Shown here one piece after another: positions 26,301-34,884 of a DNA stretch of 64,000 bases. Position numbers and translations under genes: made by a program. This DNA is from Alphaproteobacteria bacterium (GTDB lineage: Bacteria > Pseudomonadota > Alphaproteobacteria > DSM-16000 > Inquilinaceae): positions 1-64,000 of the forward strand of contig JANQGH010000095.1 of the NCBI GenBank assembly GCA_028277405.1, in the 5' to 3' direction. Under the pieces are notes generated by a model. That model did not search any database. It was not told the DNA's origin and was given only the letters and a program-made list of their open reading frames with translations. How positions within the stretch are numbered: position 1 is the stretch's first letter; every line of letters begins with the position of its first letter.

Positions 26301-29018
26301 ATGTCCATTCGCAATCTCGATGCCCTGCTGGCACCGAAATCCGTCGCCCTGATCGGCGGGTCCAGGCGCGAAGGTTCCGTCGGGGACGTCCTTGCCAAGA
26401 ACTTGCTCCATGGCGGCTTCGACGGACCGATCCTGGCGGTACACCCAACCGCGACGTCGCTTCAGTCCACCCTCACCTATAAATCCGTCGCGGATTTGCC
26501 CCTAACGCCGGATCTGGCGGTGATTGCGACGCCGCCGGACTCGGTCGCGGAAATCGTCGAACAGTTGGGACGGCGCGGAACCCGCGCGGCCGTGGTGATT
26601 ACCGCCGGCTTTGGCGAAACGGGTGATGCGGACGGCAAGAAGCGCGGGCAAGAGCGCAAACAGGCCCTGCTGAACGCCGCCAAGCCCAATCTCTTGCGGC
26701 TGTTGGGACCAAACTGTGTCGGCCTGGTGGTACCGCCGATCGGCCTGAATGCCAGCTTTGCCCATCTGCAGCCGCCGGCCGGCGACGTCGCGTTCGTGAC
26801 CCAGTCCGGCGCGGTCGCCACGACCGTCTTGGATTGGGCGGCCCATCGCGGCATCGGCTTTTCCCACGTCATGTCCCTCGGCGACATGGCCGACGTGGAT
26901 TTCGGCGATGCGCTGGATTATCTGGCGGTCGACGGCAAAACCCGCTCGATCCTGCTCTATGTCGAGCACATCACGGACGCGCGGAAGTTTATGTCGGCGG
27001 GCCGTGCCGCCGCACGGGCAAAACCCGTGATCGTCATCAAGACCGGACGGTCGGAAGCCGCGGCCCGCGCCGCGGCCAGCCACACCGGCGCGCTAAGCGG
27101 CGTCGACGCGGTCTACGACGCGGCGTTCCAGCGCGCCGGCATGCTGAGAGTCGACAACCTGACAGAGCTTTTCGACGCCACCGCGACCCTGTCTTCGAAC
27201 ATGCGCATCGCCGGCGACCGGCTGGCCATTCTGACCAATGGCGGCGGCATCGGCGTGCTGGCCACAGATTCCCTCGTTGGCGCCGGCGGCCGTCTGGCCG
27301 AACTCTCCGACGACACGCTGTCGGCGCTGAACGCCGTCTTGCCGGAGACCTGGTCACACGGCAATCCAGTGGACATCATCGGCGATGCCGACGGGGCGCG
27401 GTACGCCGCCGCACTGGCGCCCATGCTTGCCGACCCGGGCAAGGATGCCGTTCTCGTGCTCAATTGCCCGACCGCGGTCGCCGACCCGATCGAGGGTGCT
27501 AAGGCCGTTGTCGAAACACTCGCCCAACGACACCGGACACCGGTGCTGACAAGCTGGCTTGGGGAGGAGGCCGCGGCCGAAGCGCGCGCGCTATTCAACA
27601 GTCAGCGCATTCCGACCTATGAAACGCCGGGCCAAGCGGTCCGCGGCTTCATGCATTTGGTACGCTACCGTCGCAACCAACGGCAGCTGCTGGAAACGCC
27701 GGAAGCCGCAGACGCGTTCTCCGCCGATCGCGCAACGGCACAGTCGATCATTGAAGCCGCCATGGCAGACGGACGCAGCCAGCTTACGGAACCCGAGGCG
27801 AAACAAGTGCTGGAGGCCTACCAGATTCCGGTCGTGCGCACGCTGACCGCCTCGACGGTGGAAGAGGCGGTGTCGGCAGCCGCTGAGCTGGGAACACGCG
27901 TGGCGTTGAAGATCCATTCCCCCGACATCAGCCACAAGTCCGACGTTGGCGGTGTCCTGCTTGACCTTGAAACGCCGGAGGAGGTCGGCGTTGCCGCCAA
28001 GGCCATGCTGGCCCGCATCGGCCGGATAAGACCGGACGCGCGCTTGACGGGCTTCGCCGTTCAGCAGATGGCGGAGATGCCGAAGGCGCACGAGTTGATC
28101 ATGGGGCTGTCGGACGACCCGCTGTTCGGCCCCGTCTTGATGTTCGGCCAGGGCGGCACGGCCGTCGAACTGTTGCGCGACACCGCGATGGCCCTGCCAC
28201 CGCTGACCCTGACCCTGGCCAACGACCTGATGGCACGCACGCGCGTTTGGCAACTGCTGCAAGGTTACCGCGATCGCCCACGGGCCGACATCGACGCGCT
28301 GGCCAACACGTTGATGAAGCTGTCGCACATGGCAATCGATCTCGATCACGTGGCGGAACTCGACATCAACCCCCTGCTGGCCAGCGAACGCGGCGTTCTG
28401 GCGCTCGACGCGCGCATTGCCGTGAAACGCCCGTCGGCGCCGGGCACGAAACGCCTGGCAATCAGGCCGGCACCGACCGAACTAAAGCGAACGATCCGGC
28501 TGAATGATGGCCGGCCGATGATCGTGCGGCCGATCCTGCCGGAGGACGAACCGCAACTGATCGAGATGATCAACCGATCGACCCCCAGCGACATTCGCCT
28601 GCGCTTCTTCACCCCGATGCGCAGCGTGTCCCATGAGATGGCGGCGCGGCTTAGCCAAATCGACTACGACCGAGAAATGGCGCTGGTCGCAACCCATCCC
28701 GACGACGGCCAGGCCGGCGACCAGATCATCCATGGCGTCGTTCACCTGGCGGCGGACCCCGACAATGAGGAGGCGGAGTACGGCGTCATGGTCCGGTCCG
28801 ACCTCACGGGCCAAGGCCTGGGCTATCAGCTCATGGGTGCGATCGTGGACCACGCCAAGAAGCGCGGTCTAAGCCGGGTGGTGGGTGACGTTCTTCGGGA
28901 AAACGCCCGCATGCTTCAAATGGCGTCGGAGTATGGTTTCACCCGACGGCCACACCCGGATGACGACGGCATTGTTCGTGTCACGCTCGATCTGACGGCC
29001 CTTGGCGACGACCGGTGA
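26301..29018 (+). CDS. Acetate-CoA ligase-like protein fused to a GNAT acetyltransferase (Pat/YfiQ type)
   Basis: The 905-residue protein combines an NDP-forming acyl-CoA synthetase-like region with a GNAT domain. This is the layout of the lysine acetyltransferase Pat (PatZ/YfiQ), which acetylates and silences acetyl-CoA synthetase in enterobacteria. In order: a CoA-binding Rossmann domain (LLAPKSVALIGGSRREGSVG at the start), two succinyl-CoA-ligase-like domains (~150-460, with THTGALSGVDA-like SHTGALSGVDAVYDAAF), an ATP-grasp domain (~480-690), and a GNAT domain (~725-905, with the acetyl-CoA loop DLTGQGLGYQLM). In the E. coli enzyme the synthetase part is inactive but binds acetyl-CoA. Whether that holds here cannot be read with certainty. 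Confidence 0.92.
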   Translation: MSIRNLDALLAPKSVALIGGSRREGSVGDVLAKNLLHGGFDGPILAVHPTATSLQSTLTYKSVADLPLTPDLAVIATPPDSVAEIVEQLGRRGTRAAVVITAGFGETGDADGKKRGQERKQALLNAAKPNLLRLLGPNCVGLVVPPIGLNASFAHLQPPAGDVAFVTQSGAVATTVLDWAAHRGIGFSHVMSLGDMADVDFGDALDYLAVDGKTRSILLYVEHITDARKFMSAGRAAARAKPVIVIKTGRSEAAARAAASHTGALSGVDAVYDAAFQRAGMLRVDNLTELFDATATLSSNMRIAGDRLAILTNGGGIGVLATDSLVGAGGRLAELSDDTLSALNAVLPETWSHGNPVDIIGDADGARYAAALAPMLADPGKDAVLVLNCPTAVADPIEGAKAVVETLAQRHRTPVLTSWLGEEAAAEARALFNSQRIPTYETPGQAVRGFMHLVRYRRNQRQLLETPEAADAFSADRATAQSIIEAAMADGRSQLTEPEAKQVLEAYQIPVVRTLTASTVEEAVSAAAELGTRVALKIHSPDISHKSDVGGVLLDLETPEEVGVAAKAMLARIGRIRPDARLTGFAVQQMAEMPKAHELIMGLSDDPLFGPVLMFGQGGTAVELLRDTAMALPPLTLTLANDLMARTRVWQLLQGYRDRPRADIDALANTLMKLSHMAIDLDHVAELDINPLLASERGVLALDARIAVKRPSAPGTKRLAIRPAPTELKRTIRLNDGRPMIVRPILPEDEPQLIEMINRSTPSDIRLRFFTPMRSVSHEMAARLSQIDYDREMALVATHPDDGQAGDQIIHGVVHLAADPDNEEAEYGVMVRSDLTGQGLGYQLMGAIVDHAKKRGLSRVVGDVLRENARMLQMASEYGFTRRPHPDDDGIVRVTLDLTALGDDR

Positions 29019-29037
29019 AGTCCCTAGACTCCCGTCC

Positions 29038-29700
29038 ATGACGTTTCGCGGACGGTCGCAGATCACCGCTCTCCTTTGGGGCCTGGGCTTCTCGCTTGCG
29101 GGCATCGTCTTGGTCTATGGCACGTCGTCGGGGCGATTGCCGCCCACCGCATTTGTCGGCATTGGCGTCGACGAACGGTGGACCGGGCCGCGGGGGGCTT
29201 GGCTGCGGGACGACGCCATGCGGCCATGGCGGTCCCATATTCTTGAGGCATCCTCACGGTTCGACCTTCCGGCCGCCTGGATCGCGGCCGTCATCCGCGT
29301 TGAGAGTTTCGGCCTGACCCATTGGGACGGCGAGTTGGTGGTGAGTGAGGCCGGCGCGGTCGGCCTTATGCAGGTCTTGCCGGACACTTACGAGGTTCTT
29401 CGGGCAAGACACGATCTCGGTCCAGACCCCCACGAGCCACGCGACAACATCCTGGCCGGCACTGCGTATTTGCGCCTGCTCTACGAGATCTATGGTTTCC
29501 CTGGCTTCTTGGGCGCGTACAACGCCGGGCCCGGTCGCTATGGCGCACACCTCTTCCATGGCGGCGAGTTGCCGGGGCAGACCGCCGCCTACATGGAGAG
29601 GATTCTGCCGCACATCGAGGGCATCTATCCCGACGGCGAAAACCAGCCACGGGAACCCGACCGCGAGGCCTACGAGCGGCTGGTGGCGTCAGCGCTTTAG
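29038..29700 (+). CDS. Lytic transglycosylase, SLT (Slt70-like) domain
   Basis: The protein cleaves peptidoglycan between MurNAc and GlcNAc. With the ATG at 29038 it has 220 residues: an N-terminal membrane anchor (~9-27), a linker, then an SLT domain (~65-200). The catalytic glutamate is in AVIRVESFG. The family blocks AVGLMQVLPDTY, DNILAGTAYLRLLYE and LGAYNAGPGRY are all present. The start has only a weak ribosome binding site. The stop lies within 4 bp of the convergent LysR stop. Confidence 0.92.
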   Translation: MTFRGRSQITALLWGLGFSLAGIVLVYGTSSGRLPPTAFVGIGVDERWTGPRGAWLRDDAMRPWRSHILEASSRFDLPAAWIAAVIRVESFGLTHWDGELVVSEAGAVGLMQVLPDTYEVLRARHDLGPDPHEPRDNILAGTAYLRLLYEIYGFPGFLGAYNAGPGRYGAHLFHGGELPGQTAAYMERILPHIEGIYPDGENQPREPDREAYERLVASAL

Positions 29701-30629
29701 TCGCGCGCTGTCATCAGCGTTTCGTCGCGGGCCGCTTCGTCCTGCAGCCAGCCAACCAACCGCTCGATCTTGGTCGATCGTTCCAGGTCCGCTGGCGCGA
29801 TCACGTGTAGGTGCAGATCCGACGGCAGAACTTCGTCGAACGCCCTGACCAGTGTGCCACGGCGCAGATCCTCCGCAACAAGCGTGGTTCGAACCAACGC
29901 AAGGCCCTCGCCACGGCGACAGGCGTCGAGCATCGCCTCGAAACCGTCATCGATTCTTATCAAGGTCAACCGCTCGAGTTCGATCCCTGCTGGCGATGTG
30001 TCCATGCCCAGCTGTTCGATCCAGCGCGACCAGTCGAGCCTTGTATGGCGATCGCCCTTATGGGTCAAAAGCGGCGCTGCAAGCAGAGCGTCGGTTTGCG
30101 GCAGTTGCCCCAGCAGCGACGGGCTGCAGACCACGAATTCATCCTCGTGCAGAAGCCGAAGCGAGTACTCACCGCGACGACCGCATCCGGGGGCCAGGGC
30201 GGCGTCAATGCCGTCGGAAAAGCTCGGCCGTCGGTACTCCGTTACGACCCTGATCTCGAGATCGGCATAACGGTTCCGAAATCTTTGCAGGCGCGGCATC
30301 AGCCAGAGCGCCGCAAGCTCCGGCGGCACGGAAACCGTCAATCGCCGGTCGGCATCGCTGGCTAGCGCGTCGGCGGCCGTCTTCGCCAACAAATCGAAGG
30401 CGTCCCTGGTGCCGTCCAGCATCTGCCGACCGACCGCCGTTAAAGCCATGCGCCGTCCCTCACGCACGAACAAGGGCTGGCCCAGCCATTCCTCCAGCTG
30501 CTTCACCTGATGGCTGACCGCTGTCTGGGTGACGTGAAGTTCTTCGGCGGCACGCGTGAAGTTCTTGTGCCGCGCTGCTGCTTCAAAAGTGCGTAATGCC
30601 CCCAGCGGCGGCAAGCGGCGCCTAATCAT
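29697..30629 (-). CDS. LysR-family transcriptional regulator (GcvA-like)
   Basis: The 310-residue regulator has the LysR winged helix at residues 6-65 (LGALRTFEAAARHKNFTRAAEELHVTQTAVSHQVKQLE) and a substrate-binding domain from ~93. It belongs with GcvA-type regulators by its opening PPLGALRTFEAAARH. It is divergent from a DUF1127 gene, a pairing I recall as recurrent in alphaproteobacteria. The start codon falls inside a perfect 9-bp inverted repeat (30623-30647), which suggests autorepression. The effector is unknown. Confidence 0.93.
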   Translation of the reverse strand: MIRRRLPPLGALRTFEAAARHKNFTRAAEELHVTQTAVSHQVKQLEEWLGQPLFVREGRRMALTAVGRQMLDGTRDAFDLLAKTAADALASDADRRLTVSVPPELAALWLMPRLQRFRNRYADLEIRVVTEYRRPSFSDGIDAALAPGCGRRGEYSLRLLHEDEFVVCSPSLLGQLPQTDALLAAPLLTHKGDRHTRLDWSRWIEQLGMDTSPAGIELERLTLIRIDDGFEAMLDACRRGEGLALVRTTLVAEDLRRGTLVRAFDEVLPSDLHLHVIAPADLERSTKIERLVGWLQDEAARDETLMTARD

Positions 30630-30647
30630 GAATCCCTCTCATGATTA
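30623..30647. promoter_or_regulatory. Candidate LysR operator overlapping the LysR start codon
   Basis: TAATCATGA (30623-30631) and TCATGATTA (30639-30647) form a perfect 9-bp inverted repeat with a 7-bp spacer. The dyad with T and A at the ends fits the interrupted T-N11-A pattern of LysR sites. The left arm contains the LysR ATG (30629-30627). It also sits ~70 bp upstream of the divergent DUF1127 gene, so one site could control both. Confidence 0.6.
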
Positions 30648-30675
30648 CCGTGAGATGCTTCCATTGGTCTCGTCA

Positions 30676-30703
30676 TTCGAACCCCAGGATACTGGGCTTC
30701 GAA
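30676..30703. repeat. Inverted repeat / leader hairpin before the DUF1127 gene
   Basis: TTCGAACCCCAG (30676-30687) and CTGGGCTTCGAA (30692-30703) pair at 11 of 12 positions around GATA. The repeat ends 7 bp before the GGGAG ribosome binding site at 30711. In RNA it would be a stable hairpin near the start codon; in DNA it could be a second regulator site. Confidence 0.5.
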
Positions 30704-30717
30704 TAGAAACGGGAGTC

Positions 30718-30879
30718 ATGAATATGGGCGTGACCATGAGGGACATTCGTCGTTGGATAGCCGAGCGCTCGACCAGCCAGCGTGCGCGCCGCAGCATCCT
30801 GGAACGGCGGCGGTTGCGACGGGATGTCGGGTTGCGTCCCGAGTCCCGGACGGCGAGATGGTACGATTTCGGCCGCTAG
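30718..30879 (+). CDS. Small arginine-rich protein, DUF1127-like
   Basis: The protein has 53 residues (51 if the ATG at 30724, better spaced from GGGAG, is used). It is very basic: WIAERSTSQRARRSILERRRLRRDVGLRPE. The WI...RRxL...L.DVGL pattern resembles the DUF1127 (YjiS) family, in which RRELxxLDDRxLRDIGL is typical. Some alphaproteobacterial members affect RNA turnover or phosphate and carbon metabolism. It is divergent from the LysR gene and converges on phoB with only 6 bp between stops. Confidence 0.65.
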   Translation: MNMGVTMRDIRRWIAERSTSQRARRSILERRRLRRDVGLRPESRTARWYDFGR

Positions 30880-30885
30880 AAGGCC

Positions 30886-31590
30886 TTAGGCGGCGGTCGC
30901 GTCGAGGGCGTAGCCGGCCGAGCGTACCGTGCGGATCACATCCTGCTCGGTCTCGCCGTTCAAGGCTTTGCGCAGCCGGCGAATGTGCACGTCCACGGTG
31001 CGCGGTTCGACATAGACGTCGTGACCCCAGACCGTGTCCAAAAGCTGCTCGCGGCTGAACACCCGGCCCGGATACTGCATGAAGTGCCGCAACAGCCGGA
31101 ACTCGGTCGGCCCGAGATGAATGTTGCGGTCGCCGCGACGCACCCTGTGGGCGGCCAGATCCATGACGATATCGGCCATCTGCAGAACCTCGGACGCCGA
31201 GGCCGGCGCGGTCCGGCGCAGAACCGCACGCATCCGCGCCAGCAACTCGTTGATCGAGAACGGCTTGGTGACGTAGTCGTCGGCACCGGCGTTCAGGCCC
31301 CTGATGCGGTCGCCTTCTTCGCCGCGCGCGGTCAGCATGATGATCGGGATGTCGCGGCTGGCGTCGGTCCGGCGCAACTGCCGGCAGATATCGATGCCCG
31401 ACCGGTTGGGCAGCATCCAGTCCAGCAAGATCAGATCGGGATGCTGTTCGGCGGCCAGCATCACCCCCTCATCGCCTTCGAAGGCGGCGACGACGCGATA
31501 GTTCTCTTTTTCGAGATTGTAAGTCAGCAACGTTACGAGATCGACTTCGTCCTCGATCACGAGGATCAGCGGACCACCGCTACCACGCAT
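30886..31590 (-). CDS. phoB: Phosphate regulon response regulator PhoB
   Basis: PhoB activates phosphate-starvation genes by binding Pho boxes. The 234-residue protein has a receiver domain with the acidic pair in VIEDE, the phospho-acceptor Asp57 in LILLDWMLP, Thr in IIMLTARGEE and Lys in VTKPFS. An OmpR-type winged helix covers ~140-230, with GPTEFRLLRHFMQYPGRVFSREQLL and RTVDVHIRRLRKAL. The ATG at 31590 is preferred to an open frame reaching 31797, which would run into phoU. It is the last gene of the phoR-pst-phoU-phoB run. Confidence 0.96.
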   Translation of the reverse strand: MRGSGGPLILVIEDEVDLVTLLTYNLEKENYRVVAAFEGDEGVMLAAEQHPDLILLDWMLPNRSGIDICRQLRRTDASRDIPIIMLTARGEEGDRIRGLNAGADDYVTKPFSINELLARMRAVLRRTAPASASEVLQMADIVMDLAAHRVRRGDRNIHLGPTEFRLLRHFMQYPGRVFSREQLLDTVWGHDVYVEPRTVDVHIRRLRKALNGETEQDVIRTVRSAGYALDATAA

Positions 31591-31616
31591 GACGGCTTGC
31601 TCCTGCACCGTTGTTT

Positions 31617-32348
31617 CTAGTCTTCCTGATCGTCGACCGTGTCGGGCGTGACCACGGCGAAGCTCGATGAATCGCCCTTTGGCCGGGGCTCGATCAACGG
31701 TTTGCCTTCGATCAGGAAATGGATGGTCTCTGCCACGTTGGTCGCGTGATCCCCCATCCGCTCGATGTTTTTGGCGATGAACAGAAGATGCGTGCACGGC
31801 GTGATGTTGCGTGGGTCTTCCATCATGTAGGTCAGCGTCTCGCGAAACAGGCTGGTGTAGAGGTCGTCGACCTCTTCATCCTGGGACCACGCGGCCAGCG
31901 CCCGGTCGAGGTCGCGGTCGGCGTAGGCGTCCAGCACCTCTTTGATGATCTCCTGCACCAGCCGCCCCATGCGCGGAATGGTGTGTACCGGGCGAACGAC
32001 CGGTACCTGCGCCAGGGCAATCGCCCGCTTGGCGACGTTGGCCGCATAATCGCCGATCCGCTCCAGATCCGACGCGATCTTCAGGGCGGAGACGATCTCG
32101 CGCAGATCCTGGGCCAGAGGCTGGCGCAGGGCCAGCATGCGAATGGCGTCGTTGTCGATTTCGTTCTCGTACTCATCCAACTGCGAGTCGGCCTGAACGA
32201 CCCGGCTGGCAAGCCCGGAATCGCGTCGCATGACGCTGTGGATAGCGGATTCAAGCTGCCGTTCGGCGAGCCCCCCCATCTGCGCGATCGTGCGCTTCAG
32301 GAGATCCAGTTCCTGATCGAATGACTTGACGATGTGCTCGGTTGCCAT
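31617..32348 (-). CDS. phoU: Phosphate signalling protein PhoU
   Basis: PhoU links the Pst transporter to PhoR and silences signalling when phosphate is plentiful. The 243 residues form two copies of a three-helix PhoU repeat. Each copy has the metal-binding acidic/Asn pattern: IASDLERIGDYAANVAKRA near residue 90 and IAKNIERMGDHATNVAETIHFL near 195. It lies 43 bp after pstB and 26 bp before phoB. Confidence 0.97.
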   Translation of the reverse strand: MATEHIVKSFDQELDLLKRTIAQMGGLAERQLESAIHSVMRRDSGLASRVVQADSQLDEYENEIDNDAIRMLALRQPLAQDLREIVSALKIASDLERIGDYAANVAKRAIALAQVPVVRPVHTIPRMGRLVQEIIKEVLDAYADRDLDRALAAWSQDEEVDDLYTSLFRETLTYMMEDPRNITPCTHLLFIAKNIERMGDHATNVAETIHFLIEGKPLIEPRPKGDSSSFAVVTPDTVDDQED

Positions 32349-32391
32349 TGTCTGACCTTATTGTAAGCCTTGCCGTCGGCCGGCCGATCGC

Positions 32392-33216
32392 TCAGCCGTA
32401 CCGCCCGGTAATGTAGCCTTGCGTCCGTTCGTCTTGGGGGTTGGTGAAGATCTCCTGGGTTTCCTTGTGTTCCACCAGGTCGCCCAAATGGAAAAAGGCC
32501 GTCTTCTGGCTCACGCGCGCGGCCTGCTGCATGTTGTGGGTGACGATGACGATCGTGTAGTTGACGCGCAATTCGTCGATCAGCTCTTCGATATGGGCGG
32601 TGGCGATGGGGTCCAGCGCCGAACACGGCTCATCCATCAAGATCACCTCGGGGCTGACTGCGACGGCCCGGGCGATACACAGGCGTTGCTGCTGGCCGCC
32701 GGAAAGGCCCGTGCCCGGCTCCGACAGCCTGTCCTTCACCTCTTCCCAAAGACCCGCCCGCTCAAGGCTGCTTTGGACGATGCCATCCAGCTCCTCCTTG
32801 CCGCCGGCGAGCCCATGGATACGCGGGCCGTAGGCGATGTTGTCATAGATCGACTTTGGAAACGGATTGGGCTTTTGGAACACCATGCCGACGCGCGCGC
32901 GCAGCTGAACGACATCCAACGCCTTGTCATAGATGTTGCCGCCGTCCAGCGTCATTTCACCGGTGACCTTGCAGCCCTCGATGGTGTCGTTCATCCGGTT
33001 CAGGCAGCGCAGAAAAGTCGACTTGCCGCAGCCGGACGGACCGATCAGCGCCAGCACCTCGTGTTGAAGAATGTCCACGTCGATGCCATGCAAGGCGCGC
33101 TTGGCGCCGTAATGCACCTCAACACCGCGTGAGGTCATCTTGGCCCGCGCCTCGCTCTCGGCCTGGGGCGGGGGGCTCACACTCGGTTCACTCGCTATTT
33201 CGCTGGTCATGCTCAT
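32392..33216 (-). CDS. pstB: Phosphate ABC transporter ATP-binding protein PstB
   Basis: The 274-residue ATPase powers high-affinity phosphate import. Walker A is GPSGCGKST (59-67), the signature is LSGGQQQR (171-178), Walker B is [13 protein letters not shown] and the switch His is in [10 protein letters not shown]. The PstB-typical [25 protein letters not shown] is intact. The first ~25 residues are a Pro/Ser/Glu-rich extension, so a start at the nearby in-frame ATG (33210) changes little. It begins 3 bp after pstA ends. Confidence 0.97.
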   Translation of the reverse strand: MSMTSEIASEPSVSPPPQAESEARAKMTSRGVEVHYGAKRALHGIDVDILQHEVLALIGPSGCGKSTFLRCLNRMNDTIEGCKVTGEMTLDGGNIYDKALDVVQLRARVGMVFQKPNPFPKSIYDNIAYGPRIHGLAGGKEELDGIVQSSLERAGLWEEVKDRLSEPGTGLSGGQQQRLCIARAVAVSPEVILMDEPCSALDPIATAHIEELIDELRVNYTIVIVTHNMQQAARVSQKTAFFHLGDLVEHKETQEIFTNPQDERTQGYITGRYG

Positions 33217-33219
33217 CGG

Positions 33220-34884
33220 TCACCACCGCCTTTCAAAGCGCTTGCGCAGCCATACCGCCAGCGCGTTCATGCAAATCAGAAACACCAACAGCGTCATGAT
33301 CGCCAACGACGTCTTGGCAACGAAGCCACGTTCGGGCGCGTCGGACCAGATATAGATCTGCACCGGCAGCACCGTCGCGGGGCTGGTCAATCCTTCCGGC
33401 GTGGAGGTGATAAACGCCACCATGCCGACCATCAAGAGCGGGGCGGTCTCGCCCAGCGCCTGGGCCATGCCGATGATCGTGCCGGTCAGAATGCCGGGCA
33501 TCGCCAACGGCAGCACGTGATGGGTCACGGTCTGCAGCCTCGACGCGCCCATGCCCAGCGCCGCCTCGCGGATCGATGGCGGCACTGCCTTCAGCGCCGC
33601 ACGCGATGCGATGATGATGGTCGGCAAGGTCATCAGCGCCAGCACCATGCCGCCCACCAGCGGTGCCGAACGCGGCAGACCGAAGAACTGGATGAAAACC
33701 GCCAAGCCCAACAGGCCGAAGACGATCGACGGCACGGCCGCGAGGTTGTTGATGTTAACCTCGATCAAGTCGGTCAACCGGTTCTTGGGCGCGAACTCCT
33801 CAAGGTAGATCGCCGCGGACACGCCGATCGGGAAGCTGAGCAGCAGGGTTACCACCAGCGTGTAGAACGAACCGACAAGGGCGCCCCAAATGCCCGCGAG
33901 TTCCGGCTGGCGACTGTCCGCCGCGGTAAAGAACTGCGTGTTGAAGCGCGACGTAACCAGGCCGGCCTCTTCCAGGCCATCGAAGTAAGCGATCTGCGCG
34001 TCATTGACCCGGCGCTGGTCCTCGGGCAGGTCGCGATCGACAAAGTTTTTCGCCAGTTGATCGAACTCGTCGGATAACGGCACCTCCAGTGAAACGGAGC
34101 TGCCAATCAGGCCGGGGTCGGCCAGGATCATCTGGCGCAGCTCGAAGCCGGCACCTGGACTGATGATGGCGCGGAGATCGCGGCGTGCGCGCCCTTCGAC
34201 CTCGGGAAACAGCCGATACAGCGCATCGTTGGCGAGCGACTGGAAGTTGGATTGATTGACAACTTCGTAAAACGGCAGGTTGACCGCTATGTCGAGGACC
34301 GGCCGGCCGTCCTGGACGACGATAACATCGTCGTCACGCAAGCGATCGATGGCCGACATCTGGTCATCGGTCAGCCTGCGATCCGCTTCGGGCGTCGAGC
34401 GGCTGATCTCGCCATTGACGTAGGCCTGGGCCTCGTCGGTCAGTTGCAACGTGACGTCGATCCGCTCACCGCCGAGAACGGAGACATCCTCCAAAACGCG
34501 CTCGCTGATCACGCCGGCCGCATCGAACGGCATGATCGACATGATTTGGCGCTGGGCCTGGAAATCGCCGACGGCCTCGGGAAACAGCGACAGGATTTCC
34601 CGCTCGACGAACTGCATGTAGTTGTGATCGGCCGAGGCGACGAGCGGCTCGGGCGGTATTTCGATCTGCAACGTCAGATAGTTCTGGGTCAGGGCCGGGA
34701 TCGCCCGGCTGCCGATGCTGATCAGCAGAATGGCCAGCATGCCGAGGCCCAGACAGATCGCGCCGATGCCGTAATACTTGAACCGCCGCTCGGCAGCGTA
34801 GCGCCGCCTCAGGCGACGCTGCGCATCTTCGGAGGTGTGGTGGCCGATCTTTACGGCCATCGCGTCGTGGGTCAGATCAGTCAT
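33220..34884 (-). CDS. pstA: Phosphate ABC transporter permease PstA, long form
   Basis: PstA forms the membrane channel with PstC. At 554 residues it is almost twice the E. coli protein (296). A cytosolic start and one span (~37-60) are followed by a ~230-residue periplasmic insertion before the usual five permease spans from ~320. The coupling motif SRAALKAVPPSIREAALGMGASRLQT faces PstB. Long PstA proteins with this extra N-terminal domain (DUF3333) are usual in alphaproteobacteria. The stop overlaps no gene, but the start overlaps pstC by 8 bp. Confidence 0.95.
   Translation of the reverse strand: MTDLTHDAMAVKIGHHTSEDAQRRLRRRYAAERRFKYYGIGAICLGLGMLAILLISIGSRAIPALTQNYLTLQIEIPPEPLVASADHNYMQFVEREILSLFPEAVGDFQAQRQIMSIMPFDAAGVISERVLEDVSVLGGERIDVTLQLTDEAQAYVNGEISRSTPEADRRLTDDQMSAIDRLRDDDVIVVQDGRPVLDIAVNLPFYEVVNQSNFQSLANDALYRLFPEVEGRARRDLRAIISPGAGFELRQMILADPGLIGSSVSLEVPLSDEFDQLAKNFVDRDLPEDQRRVNDAQIAYFDGLEEAGLVTSRFNTQFFTAADSRQPELAGIWGALVGSFYTLVVTLLLSFPIGVSAAIYLEEFAPKNRLTDLIEVNINNLAAVPSIVFGLLGLAVFIQFFGLPRSAPLVGGMVLALMTLPTIIIASRAALKAVPPSIREAALGMGASRLQTVTHHVLPLAMPGILTGTIIGMAQALGETAPLLMVGMVAFITSTPEGLTSPATVLPVQIYIWSDAPERGFVAKTSLAIMTLLVFLICMNALAVWLRKRFERRW

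Noticed and set aside
30886-31797. Longer PhoB starting at 31797
   Set aside because: The extra 69 residues are unlike any receiver domain and overlap phoU; the receiver begins right after the ATG at 31590.
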